64,000 nucleotides of DNA from Turnera subulata (Eukaryota > Streptophyta > Magnoliopsida > Malpighiales > Passifloraceae): NCBI GenBank assembly GCA_028386065.3, contig JAKUCV010002879.1:185889-249888 (forward strand), given 5' to 3'. Below the pieces are notes generated by a model. The model searched no databases and was not told where the DNA came from. It was given only the letters and a program-made list of their open reading frames with translations. The position numbers were made by a program, and so were the translations under genes. Positions within the stretch are counted from its first letter, which is position 1. Each line of letters opens with the position of its first letter. Positions 9,585 to 21,297 of this stretch are shown here, one piece after another.

Positions 9585-12500
9585 TGTAAACATCCTAAAT
9601 TTGATCCACTAATACTGTGTTAAGTTGTGAATATATTATTGTTTATGGATTGATGAGAAGATTCGATCCTTAGATGAAATGTGTTTGTAATTTAATAGAG
9701 TATTAACATTTTATTAATTCTGAATTTTTGTTGCATTTAACTTGGAATTATTGTGACGATTTAATTCTGGGTTTAATGTATTTGAGGGTTTGGATTTACT
9801 AAAATGTGGTTATTTAAGTGTTTTAGGTCTATTATTTATTTTTGACCCATTTGAGATGATTTTGGGTATTTAAATGAATAAAAGCCTGGACCAATTAAAT
9901 ATGAACCATCCAGCAATAAAGGCCCGACAAAAACACTGAGCTTAGAGGTCCTTTAGTCTGAATTTTGTCCAGAAATTCGGATTAAATCATTTCCATATTG
10001 TGTTTTTGTGTTTATGAAATATAGAGTGGAGTGAGGAGGAGGAAAACCAAATTAGGAAGAAGGGTGAGGTTAGGCTACAAGTTAGGAGTGTTTTTAGAGC
10101 TTAAAACAGGTTGAAAATATATTAGGAAGGGCGTGGGAATCAACCAGGACCGGAATTGTGAGGATCAAAACCAGGAAGGAAAGAACTATTTTGGAAACAG
10201 GTGCCGGCGAACATGGCGACATGACCGCCAGCACCTGGAGGGATTGGAAGGATGACCGCCAACACTTGGCGGACATTACGAGATGATCGCCAGTGCTTGG
10301 CGGGCATCGCTCCCAGTTTTGGTAGTTTTTCGATTATTTCCTGTTCTCTTGATTTCGGGTATCTACCGTTCGATTTAGGGATTCAATCCCGACCCTTAGA
10401 TCAACACCTCGTCCAGATCCCCTAAACACTATAAATAGGACCCTCATTCACCCTCAAAACTCACCAATTTTTTCCCTTCCCGCTCTATATACACATAAGC
10501 TAGGTGCTTGGAAAAATTCTCTAATTCCATGCTTAAAAACCTTTTCTAGGGTTAAATTTCTGAAGAATTTTTGTGAGGAAGAGTAGTAGTAGAGTAGCAG
10601 CGAGAGGAGAGCAAGAGAAGGAGAAGGAGGAGGCAGATTGGAGCAAGTTTGTGGAGAAGAAGAGGAGGAACACAAGTAGAGCAATCCTGTGCAGGCATTC
10701 TCAGAAAAGTCATCATATCTGGAGTTGTATGTGTTGGATTGCTATCTTCTTAGAGTCCCTGGAAAGCTAAGAAGTAGTTCTACAAGTTTTCTGTTGGTTC
10801 CAGAGACCAGTTCGGCCTCCTTCTACCTCGAATTACCTGGTGAAGTTCTATCAAAATTCCGCTTAAGAGTGGTAAGCAAGTAGGAGCTAGAGGAGGACTT
10901 CAAGAGGTAACTCGTTCTTATTTTCTTGGTTGATTGTTGTTGTGAATAGATGATGTGATTGTATGTGATGCATGTAAAAACTATGTGAGCTTTGAACCCA
11001 TTATCAGGGGGTACGTAGTGTGAACACCCAAATTTGACCCATGAATATTCCTCTAATTTAGATTTTAGGTAGGCTGGAACCAAAAGATTAACGAGATGAT
11101 TTAGTCTTTGGCTAAAGAACATTTGGAATTTATTTTAGAGGAATGCATATTTTATGAATTGGGATTTATATGTTTGAACCTTAGGATTAATAAGATTATT
11201 TAATCTTATAATAAAAATATACTAAAGTCCAATTCATTAAAATATTGTTCCATTTTATTTATTTGGGCTTCCTTGGTTATTCTAACTCAATCATAATGGG
11301 ATGATTTATTTTTGGGTTAAGTATGAATTTGAGGGCCTAAGTTAACGAAATGTGGACCTTCCAAAGTTGAGTAGCCCATAAACACATTACTTGCAGACTA
11401 ATTTTAGCTCTGATTTTTGTGAAAAATCAGAGTTAAATCATCCCTTGATAGTAAATATGTTTTTAGTATAATTTGGGCATGAGAGAATTAATGTGTAATC
11501 AATCAATTAGGAGATAATTGGGAGGAGTACTAATCAGAAAAAAAGGTGATTCTGGGTTGATTAGCGAATTAATTGCACGGTGGAATCAAATTAGGGAGGA
11601 ATTAGGGGGGATCGGATGCAAAAAAGGAAAGAACGAGAAAACACGGAGGTGTCGGGCGGCCATGGCAGCCATCCAGTGTGATTCTCCCCCGATTTTCGCC
11701 CCCAATTTGATTCTACACGGTTTTGGCCTAGATTTTTGGCTGTAACCTCAGTCATTAAGCTAGTCTACGCGCTCACACACTCTAGAACACTATAAATTGG
11801 ACCTCCTACTCATATTTCAGGGGATCAATCACTCATTATACACACACTCCCATAATTTTTATTTGCTTGGAAAAACTCTACCTCTCCAAGCCTAGAAAAT
11901 CTTCTATAGGCAGAAACTCTAGAGGAATTTTGTGGGTATCATCGTTAAAGAGGTAGCAAAGGTAGACCAAGAAAGGATTAACAATTGAGATAAGGAACGG
12001 AAAGAAGGTGGGTACACAATTCAACCTAAACCAAGGAGCTAGAGGAGGGCTACAAGAGGTAACACTAAACCTTATTGTGTTAATCATTTGTTGAGGATTT
12101 GTTGATGATATTGATGATGTGATTGCAGTGATGTTGACACAAGAACTACGTGGGCTTTGAACCCAGTCGCCAGGGTACGTAGGTGGTCTCTAGTGGTGGA
12201 GACTCAAGCCCAATTATTTTATTTTCTCTTTTTGTTCAAATTCAATTTCTTTTCTTTGTATGATTTGTTTCCACACTGCACATACTCGCACAAGGCTTAA
12301 TTATATTCATCAATTGCACAAAATCTTGCCCCAATACGGATGGTTGCCTAACACCTTCCCATCCGTGACGAACCCCCGGGCCCAATATCTTTGGTTCGCT
12401 AACTGGTTGCCTTAAAACGGAGTCATGTAAGGTTTTTCCCAAATTTTTCCCTATAATAAAATTCGGATGACGACTCCAAAGATATCGGGTGTTGGTAAAG

Positions 12501-12905
12501 ACGAAGGTGTAAGGAATAGGTGAGAAGGTCCAAGTGATTTTGGGTCGGGTTCTCACACGTAGGCAGTTTCTAGTGGTGGAAATGCAAGCTCAATCTTTAA
12601 TTATTTTTTGTTTTGTTTTCGTCATTTGTTTGTTTGTTTTGTGCATGGCATATGTTAATCTCTAATTGCACATGATCTCACCCCAACATAGATGGGTGCC
12701 TCACACCTTCCCATCTATGACAAATCCCCAGGTCCACATCTTTGGTTCGCTTACTGGTTGCCTTAAGGAGTCATCGGTTGCATAAGGAAGATTTTTCCCG
12801 ATTTTTTCCCTTTAATAAAATTCGGGTGACGAGTCCAAAAATGTGGATGATGGTTAAGAAGAAGGTGGTGAGTAAGCCCAATTTATTTTAGGTCGGGTAC
12901 TCATA
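9585..12905 (+). repeat. 5' LTR of Tat/Ogre-like element, interrupted
   Basis: LTR parts are 9585-11018 and 12563-12905. A TATA box ACTATAAATAGG lies at 10430-10441. The block GCTAGGTGCTTGGAAAAATTC at 10499 is shared with the 3' LTR at 22210. The terminal base pair is mutated (CATA instead of CACA). It matches 21298-23074 throughout. Confidence 0.87.
11019..12557 (+). mobile_element. Nested solo LTR, related Tat/Ogre family
   Basis: 1539 bp, starts TGTGAACACCC and ends GGTTCTCACA, flanked by CGTAG at 11014-11018 and 12558-12562. It shares terminal sequences and the GAACCCAGTCGCCAGGGTACG region with its host LTR but is clearly diverged from it elsewhere. A TATA-like CACTATAAATTGG is at about 11789. 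No internal region or second LTR exists, so this is a solo LTR formed by recombination. Confidence 0.88.
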
Positions 12906-12919
12906 GTTGGCGACTCCGT
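12906..12919 (+). other. Primer-binding site, tRNA-Arg type
   Basis: GTTGGCGACTCCGT directly follows the LTR end. The TGGCGACTC core corresponds to the tRNA-Arg primer site reported for Tat/Ogre retrotransposons. Confidence 0.65.
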
Positions 12920-13220
12920 GTCATGTATGTGTCTGCATTCATCTATTATGTTGTGAAGCTTCTACCATAAGAGGGTGAGGGGATCCTGGTCCGGTACATA
13001 CCGTCCTACGGGGTTATCGGCCAGAGTGAACCCATTTCTCGTTGTTTAGCAATGATAGGGGTTAATAGGCCAGCGACCTCACGCGACGTCCTAGGTCACA
13101 TGTGATTAGGCCAAGCTATCCCTTAGCGACGGTCCTTCGGCCCCTAACCAGCTGCATACCTTGAGCATCTCATGCATAATGGATCAATACTTCGTACATG
13201 TATTCTGTCAATTTGAGTGT

Positions 13221-13566
13221 ATTTTGTTTTGATAAAACCAAAATTTTTTTAGAAAAAAATCTTAGTGGGCTTACCATGCTGACTCTGTGCAAGGTGCTAT
13301 GTTGTGTGGTGTGAATTGACAAGTTTGGAAAACACACTCTAGGGATACGAGTCTATATAGGGGTGGGTGATGGTTTCCATGTTATGTCTCTAATATTTTG
13401 TTTTGATAAAACCAAAATTTTTTTAGAAAAAAATCTTAGTGGGCTTGCCATGCTGACTCTGTGCAAGGTGCTATATTGTGTGGTGTGAATTGACAAGTTT
13501 GGAAAACACACTCTAGGGATACGAGTCTATATAGGGGTTGGTGATGGTTTCCATGTTATGTCTCTA
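13221..13566 (+). repeat. 173-bp direct tandem duplication in the 5' leader
   Basis: 13221-13393 is repeated at 13394-13566 almost perfectly, including an internal TTTTTTTAGAAAAAAA tract and ACGAGTCTATATAGGGG. The near identity indicates a recent duplication compared with the decay of the surrounding element. Confidence 0.9.
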
Positions 13567-13726
13567 ATAGGCAGTCCACCTTGTCTTAGGAATCTCTAAT
13601 TGGATACATTGGGCATCGCATCACATACTCTTTGGACAAAGAGAATCAGAGCCATGGTGCACCATCTTTAAATTAATTTTCATTTTCTTAGGCTGTGAAC
13701 CTTCATAGAATGAGGAAACTTATTTT

Positions 13727-15294
13727 TTGGAAAAGAAAGGGGAGAAAATTATCTTTCTGAGTATTTTAAGCAAAGCTTTCTTGTCGTGCCCAAGTATGCT
13801 TTCTTGTCGTAGAAAGTGCATTTCATTATGCTTTCTTATCGTGCCCAAGTATTTTAAGCAAAGCTCCAGCCTAGGATTCCCGATAACCATGAAGCTTATC
13901 CTTCAGGAAACCAAGAGTAACATGCATTTCGGTTGGAATGAGATGGTAAAGGCACTGAGGGGGACAGCGAACGAAACAAGTAGACAGGGCACGGAAGAGA
14001 TGAGCAATACAAGGCTTTCATCAGAATTTGAGGACCAACTCTGGGAATTTGCACTCAAGAACATTGATAGGAATGAACTTGTGATTAGACCAGAAGAACA
14101 AACCAATATAAAGTCATGCATTGATGAGAAGCGCGTTGAGAAGCCAGAGAGAGGACTCTCATATCTTGAAGAAGGCAAACAACGGAGGTAGAGGTTATAC
14201 GAGAGGACTGAAAACTTGAGGAGGAAGATGGCCACGCTTAAGGACCAAGGAGGACTAGATGTTGAAACCGAGTACATTGGGGAAGCCGCGCAAGTAGAAG
14301 GGAAGGCACCTCGGTTTGAGACAGGAGAAAAGGTGATCATAGGCGAGGCACTAAAGGATAGCATGCAACTGATAACAGTTACCTTAACTCCTGACAGTAA
14401 GACCACATCATCACTTGAAGAAAACGCATGACAAACCGAGGACCTGAAGCGGAAAATGAATACCTTGGAAGAAGAGGTGAGGCAGGATCTTAAGAAGTGG
14501 TGCATTGAAAATAAGTACTCTAAGGAAGCTAATTGCCCGGGCAAGATAGAAAGATTGCGAGACTCCCAAGAGGAAATGGAAGAATACGAAAGATCGAGTG
14601 AATCGGCCAGAATCATACATGTCAAAGATAACACTCCGCCACTTTCCAAACGGATGCAGAAAGAGCCTTAGGAGTTGATAAAGAAACTTAGTCCGCTTCT
14701 ATTAGAACTGCTCCAGTTATGCACAAAGGAGGAGTTGCCAAAACCGGTAGATCCACGATGGCCTTCTGAAGATCCCAGGAGTCATTATGATAAGAGGCAT
14801 GATGAGCAAGTAGTGAAAATGTTGATAGAAATCATCAATGCACTCACAGACGGAACCTTTGGGAATCGAGATGGGCAAGCATTAGGCAAATCTGGCTATG
14901 AGGAAGGAACAACCCAATGGAGCCAGCCACATGAAGGAATGTACCACCATCAGATGTCCCTGGATGATGGACGACGACTACAGATGTTGGAAGAGAGGGT
15001 GCAAAGCTTAGAACGAATGGGGTATGGATCGTCATCGCATACTTGGCCGAGACCAAGGAGTTTCACACCCCTCCCTATATCATTAGGGAAAATGCTTGAG
15101 ATATGTATGAAGAAGAATTTGCTACATCCCTTGGAGCCAAAGCCATACCAGTCGATAAGAGGGGATCCGAAAGAGTTCTGTGACTTCCATCAAGTGCGCG
15201 GTCATACCACGAATACTTGCTTCAAACTCCACCATGAACTACAAGATCTGATCGATGCAAAGTTGTTGAGTGTGCTTAATGAGAATGGGAATTG
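13727..15294 (+). pseudogene. Gag-like polyprotein remnant of Tat/Ogre element
   Basis: Four consecutive plus-strand frames (about 13880-14190, 14216-14430, 14456-14671, 14675-15295) with mostly charged, helix-forming composition belong together and are separated by stops or small frameshifts. The last piece contains DPRWPSEDPRSHYDKRHDEQ and, near its end, a degenerate zinc-knuckle-like CDFHQVRGHTTNTCFKLHHE followed by LQDLID. In Tat/Athila-type gag proteins that motif precedes the protease region. Nothing resembling protease, RT, RNase H or integrase follows. Exact start unknown, product dead. Confidence 0.6.
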
Positions 15295-16322
15295 AATGAA
15301 GGAACTGAGGGATAGCATAGAGCGAGGTCATGGGAGGTTGAAATAAGTGGTTCTATCTTTCAATAAATGTACTTTGATTTACACCAGAAATAAAGTCACG
15401 ATGTTCTTGTTCCTTTTGTGCATATGTATCAATCTGTTAATGCATAACTTCATGATGTTCTATTGGACCTTGCCTAGAAACCTTTCAGACGAACTACGAA
15501 GACCTGATTCTATGGATGTAACCCCACCATACCTAACCTACCTTCGCCCACCTTCAAAAATACATCCCGTCTGACCTTTCGATACCCTTCCAACCCGACC
15601 TTCATATTGACTCTACCATATCTACCTTGAACACTTGTCTAGGAGAGTTACTTCCCAAAAAATAAATCTAGCTTCCGAATGCACTTGTTCAAAAGGGTTA
15701 CTCCCCTCGAAAAAAAAAAAGAAGAAAAAAAAAAGAGAAACCAAAAAAAGGGGAAAGAAAGAAAATTTGGAAAAAGAGAAAAAGAATAAGAAAGTGACCC
15801 TTAGTGCCCGAATGTTGATTCATTACCCGTCCCCTAAAATTGGGAAGAAAGGAATAAGTCACAGTGACCAAGACAAGTGTTTTACTGCTATCTTTTGCCT
15901 TCCGTCAAAACACCATTCTATCAACACACCCGTTATCATTCACGGATACGTAGGTAACCTGGCAACGGGCCCGGTCTATTTGGTTTCTAGGTTGGTTCAA
16001 TGGACAAGATTGGAGTTTATGCTTAATATGCCATGGGGGTATTCAAATGTTAATTTGGTCGAGGTATTGTCGTTGTGTTTGGAGAAAAATGAGATCACTC
16101 CCTAGTATGGTTGATTATGTGATGCACCCAATATAGGTTGAGCTGATTCTCTTTCTCGGTGGATCGAAATGTTAATCATTGCCATTTATTAATAGAATGG
16201 TTTAAATGCTTAGATTTCTCAAGTTTGGCAATTGTATGGATTCAACCGGTGATTGTTTCACTTTTCTCACCGGATTGCTTTGACGGTCAGCTTTTGACAG
16301 TCACATGGATTTGATTGGTGGT
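15295..16322 (+). other. Non-coding internal region of Tat/Ogre-like element
   Basis: Contains an A-rich tract at 15707-15790 and the GGATACGTAGGTAACCTGGC motif at about 15942, which recalls the GGTACGTAGG of the LTRs. No domain was recognised. Confidence 0.5.
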
Positions 16323-18636
16323 TGTCATGCCCCCGCTAAGCACGACCAGCCAGGTACCTTGCACACCCACCATGTGCCACAAGGCACCCAAAGGCCTTTC
16401 TCCACCTCAACCAAAAGCCCTTTGCCTCTGCTCGGCAGGTTACCAACAAAGAAATGCGCAGCGTAAAAGGAAGCAACAACCGACAAACGCAAAGGCAACA
16501 AAAGATAATAAAATGTATCAAAACCAATTAATAAAGACAACTCCTCTAATGTCATAAAAGGTTGCTACGAGGGACACTACTTCTTACTATACAAGGACAT
16601 AATCTCCATATATAAAATAATACAGTAAAGTAATTAAAGGAGACCGACTCGGCCATACCCATCGACCTACTTCCTGTACTCTCAAACTCGCACTTGTAAG
16701 AAAATGGGAGGAAATGAGGGGTGAGTATAAAACTCAATAAGCAGGTGACCATACAAGCAGCAGGAATGATACACACAAGAGGCAACAACATCCAACAGCT
16801 TTACATCAACGCACCGTGATCAGCCCACGGGTAAGCTATCGTGAAGTTGTACTAAGCCTACCTGTATGATTTGGTAGCCCAACCAACATGTTCTCCTTAG
16901 CCCATAGCCCCACGTACGAGGCATAACAGATTAGTCACGGGAAGTGCACGTGACTTGCTACCAAAACCATACACGGCGCCTAGCACAACACCACCATCAT
17001 CTCATATGATCGAGCAGCCTAGGAGCAATGTAGGGTCCATCATCTCATCATCATCAATATCATCATCTTATGCCAATGTCATGATGCACATATTATGCAT
17101 GAAATGCACAGCCCGAATATTGGACTCGTCAACTAGCCAAGGCATATCATCAACATTGCACCATTGGTGCCATCAACAAGCATATTGGATCATCAACCAA
17201 AAAGCTAGCACCATCAACCATTACAAGTATGGCAACCCAACTTACCAAACCGTTAGACACATCAAGCCAATCATTAGGCACATCAAGGCCAACCAATGGT
17301 TCCCTTTAAAACCTTTGGGCATCTAGGGTTCATACTGCCCTGTTACACACACATAAATATACATCACAACCCAAGCATAGAAACCATATAATATAAAACA
17401 CAATTCAATCACATAAATCACCCTTACACCACTTCAGGTAGAATCTGCCCTGCAGCAGCAGACATTCACTGAGACAATAGGCGCACCTACAAGCTGCACC
17501 AGCCTTGTACATCAACATCAAAGTTGTAGCCCTTCCTCTTATCTTTCTATAGCAACCAAGAAAACTCAATTCCAAGCTCTCTAACTCCCGATATGGCTCC
17601 TACATCAACTTGGGGTCAAGCAGCAAGTCTGCTGCAGAATAGTCAACTTTGAGAGTTCACAACTCTCTCAGTTCTGCTCCAAAAACATCAAACTCGGTGC
17701 CTATGGATAGATATAGATGTTTCCTAACTCTGGGATTTGGTTTCACGCAATTTTAACTGCTGGTTTGGCCGGAATCCTCATTTTAGTAGGCAAGGGTCAT
17801 TCTGCCCGAGAGCAGAACCACCATAGCCTCACCTCTCTTCCCCTTTTCTCTCCCTCTCTTTCTCCTCTCTCTTTTCTCTTCTGGAAGTGACCACGAAATT
17901 GTCTGATAAGAGTGATAAAAGAGCTGCTTGTTTGCACCATAAAGTATGGCCAAGTAGGTGACTAAGCACCTTCTTGCCACACTTGCCAATTTGGTGCCAC
18001 CAAGCCTAAGTAGCTCTCCACCTCTTGCTTACTCTCCACCTCATGCTTACTCTCCATCTCATGCTTACTCTCCTCCTCTAAACCTACTAGCTTGCACACC
18101 AAACACCTTTAGCAACATATTCTCGAGCCACATGGCTTATGCTGATTGGTCGGTTTGGCCAATTACTCGTTTACCCCTCATCGGCCTAATTGTGCACCGA
18201 CGGGCACGCCAATGCCCCTGTTGTGCACCATTTCGAAACAAATCGAGCCAACCGATAATCCCCTTGGCCAATCATGCTTCTAATGAATATGTTACACCAA
18301 ATAGTCACATTCTTAATGTTTCCCGTCATTTGTCGACCGATCAGATAATTCGAGCACTCGGGACACCAAACTATGCCAACCCGTGCCATCGGTTCCCTAC
18401 GAACCCACTTGTGTGCACTAGGCCAAGCATATGCTGACTATCTCATCTCAATCTGACACCAATTCATGTTACCGTGCCTAAGTCCATACTAATCTGCACA
18501 CCAACACTATTAGCATTACCCACTTTCTCTCGAATACCCGATCCAACCTACACAAACGTCCCGGAAGAACAAGCTACACCTGGCTCTCATCACGTAAGTA
18601 CTTCTCTATATTCCAGGGTGTACCTGGGGTATCACA
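16323..18636 (-). mobile_element. 2.3 kb LTR insertion, probable solo LTR
   Basis: On the minus strand it begins TGTGATACCCC and ends GGGGGCATGACA. Flanks are GTGGT (16318-16322) and ATGGT (18637-18641), a duplication with one mismatch. Host sequence of the Tat-like element continues on both sides with similar composition. No coding domain was found. The GAGGGGTGAGTATAAAACTC motif near 16716 resembles GAGGGGTGAGTCCGAAG of the minus-strand LTRs at 57197 and 60192, suggesting the same broad gypsy lineage. Whether it is a solo LTR or a deleted element cannot be settled by eye. Confidence 0.65.
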
Positions 18637-18641
18637 ATGGT

Positions 18642-20100
18642 TGACTTATTTCCCTCAGTGGAATGGTTTGGTAGTCGGATGGGTTTCCTTGGTGGTTTGA
18701 TGAACTCGATTGAAAATCGCCTTGTTCCTCTTGACGGTCCTTTAGTCCTCTAATGGCAGTCAAAATGCACCTTACTTAAGCAGCCTCAAACGTGTCTAGC
18801 ATTCAGCCAGCATACTCCTCCAATGGTGGTCCCTCATCCCCCAAATGATCCTTGGATTCCTCATCAATCCCTCCTTGGAATTGCTAGTCTACCCCTCCAA
18901 GGGTAATCCGAGTGTACTCAACCCGAATGGTCTCTATCTTCCCTGAACTTGGGAATCTTGGTACATCCTCCGTGTCTATGGCTCCTGTCCCTAAGGAAAA
19001 AGAGAAAAAAAAAGACAAAAATGAAGAGAGTCCGCTAGGTTGAAAACCCGAAAGGGCGGCCTAGGCAAAAGTCAGGACATGCCTGCTAGATTGAAAACCC
19101 GAATGGGCGGCCTAGGCAAAATTTAAGGTGAAAAGTGGGGATAGTAGCCAAATGACAAAGACATACCCGCACATTGGACTATGTTGTTCTTCGAAGCAAG
19201 GATTGCACATTAAAAATTGATCACTCGATCATACACCGCCATCCTGACACATCGCCTCCTTCCGAATTTGAATGGGACAACCACTCGTTCATTGACTTAG
19301 TCTTGCAGGAAGATTTTCCATCCATTAAGCTTTTCGACAAGGAATCATTACCTCTGGGTCTTGTTTAGGATCTAAAGTGAATAAGTTCATGGTTGTTAGG
19401 GGTCCTCTTCTTTAGAGCTTTTGCATTTTGATGGGGTAGCTCGCTTTTTGTTTCGAAAATACTTAACATTCACCTTGGCTTGATTGAATTTCAAAACTCA
19501 TGCATCATATTAGGGGTGCCATGTAGAAGTAAAGAGAATTTGGTTTCACAAATAGAAAAGAGCGAAAAAAAAAGCATATCATGTAGAAGTAGAGAGCCAT
19601 TGCATGTAGAAGTAGTTAGCATTTGCATTTGGGAGAAGAAAATGAGAGAAAAGGAGGAAGAGAGAAAGAGAGAGAGAACAATCATATCATGGTGTTTGCA
19701 TGTAGAAACTAGGGGCACCCACCCTGCGTTGAAGAGACAACACATTTTGGACATGCTCATGCGTCATCGAGACATAAACACGGGTTCCTTTGATAAGGTA
19801 GATTTAGCCGAAAATGTGAAGAGGCGACATCAGAAGCTGATCCTCTTATGTAGACTGGTATATCCTAGGGTTGTTTAGTTGAAGGGGCATGGCATGCCCA
19901 AGTTTGTAGGCTGTGACGATTAGGTTCAAGATTTTAACCACAAGCAAGGGGCATGTCATGCCTCGGTTTTCTGGATTTGTCAAAATCCACACTACACATT
20001 AGGAACGTGAGTTGCCTTGAGTTTTGAGATAATCCTGCATGGAACGAGCTCTAAGAGCAAAGTCAAGAGTATAGCGGGCCCTGATTTTGAAATTATTGAC
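18642..20100 (+). other. 3' non-coding region of Tat/Ogre-like element with short repeats
   Basis: Two copies of TTGAAAACCCGAAWGGGCGG followed by CCTAGGCAAAA occur at about 19039 and 19092, 53 bp apart. At 19517-19620 the motif CATGTAGAAGTA occurs three times. GAAAACCCGAAAGGGCGG-type repeats are, as I recall, common in 3' parts of plant Tat-lineage elements. No open reading frame with a recognisable domain was seen. Confidence 0.55.
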
Positions 20101-20104
20101 TTTT

Positions 20105-20580
20105 ACGAGGCATGCTACCCCATGATTTGAGCTAACGCTTAGGGGGCATGCTACCCCTTCGTACGATTTGATCTCAGGGGCATGCTACCCCACGAATTGC
20201 GAGTCAGGTTTCCCGGGGCGTGCTACCCCGTGGATGGTTTTTCTTGGGGTACGCTACCCATTATGTGATGTGCTTTCTTTCCCGGGGCATGATACCCCGT
20301 TATGTATGTGATTTACCGGGCATGCTACCCCATGCGATTTGCTTGGGGCATGCTACCTCGTATGATTGGAATCCTAGTCAGGTTTCCGGGGCATGCAACT
20401 CCATGTATTGATTTTCCGGGGCATGCTACCCTACGTGTCGGTGAGACTTACTTAGGGCATGCTACCCCGTTCTGAATCAATCCACAGGGCATGCTACCCT
20501 GTTCTAAATCAATTCCAGGGCATGAAACCCCGTTGCTGGAGATGACTTTCTTTGGGGCATGGTACCCCGAGGGGTATGTA
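20105..20580 (+). repeat. Palindromic minisatellite, GGGGCATGCTACCCC motif
   Basis: About 14 to 15 copies of GGGGCATGCTACCCC, or close variants, are separated by variable 15-25 bp spacers. Each unit is an imperfect palindrome with a GCATGC core and G4/C4 arms. Earlier relatives (GGGGCATGGCATGCCC at 19884, GGGGCATGTCATGCC at 19947) suggest how the array grew. Spacers vary more than the motif. Confidence 0.88.
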
Positions 20581-20589
20581 ATGCCCCGA

Positions 20590-21190
20590 GAATTGTTTAC
20601 GACTGATGAGAAGGTATGTGATCCCATAGGAGGGATGAGATGATTCCCACCAACCCGAAAAATGAGAGAAAACCCTGAGTTCCACAGGGAGGACGGCTAA
20701 AAACCCTATTTAGGTTAGATGAGAGGAATCTTTGTTGACAACCTAAACACCGAGTCCCCGTAGGAGGACGATAAAATCTCGAGCCAACACCAAGTCCCCA
20801 TGGGAGGACGATAAAATCCAGAGCCAACACCGAGTCCCCATGGGAGGACGATGAAATCCCAAACCAAACACTGAGTACCTCATGGGAGGACGATAGTATC
20901 CCTAGTTAGTGAGGATAAGATGATTCCTAGTTAATGACTTGGTAGATGAGATGATTCTATCAAACCAAACACCCGAGTACCCCATGACAGGACGATAGTA
21001 ACCCTAGTCAGCCAAGATGAGATGATTTTTGGTTGATGACCACCAAACAAACTCGAGTCCCTATGGGAGGAAGAAAAAATCCCTAGTTAGCTTAGATGAG
21101 ATGATTCTTTCCCAACAAAACCACACACCGAGTCCCAAAGGAGGACGATAAATCCTTGAAAATCCGGGACGAGATGATTCCCGACCCATG
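20590..21190 (+). repeat. Second tandem array, CGAGTCCCCATGGGAGGACGAT units
   Basis: Units built from ACCGAGTCCCCATGGGAGGA, CGATAAAATCC and, in the distal copies, GATGAGATGATTC recur about nine times with irregular spacing. The array ends about 100 bp before the 3' LTR. No coding function. Confidence 0.8.
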
Positions 21191-21297
21191 GCACATATAT
21201 GTCAGCATCAGCATCAACACCTACTCCGTCAAATTTGAGTGTTCTGTTTGTCGTTGTTTTGTCTTCAGTTCCTAAATACTTATCAACGAGGGGCATT

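Noticed and set aside
20105..20580. CRISPR array
   Set aside because: Repeats are short palindromes with irregular spacers in a plant retrotransposon, with no cas genes and no prokaryotic context.
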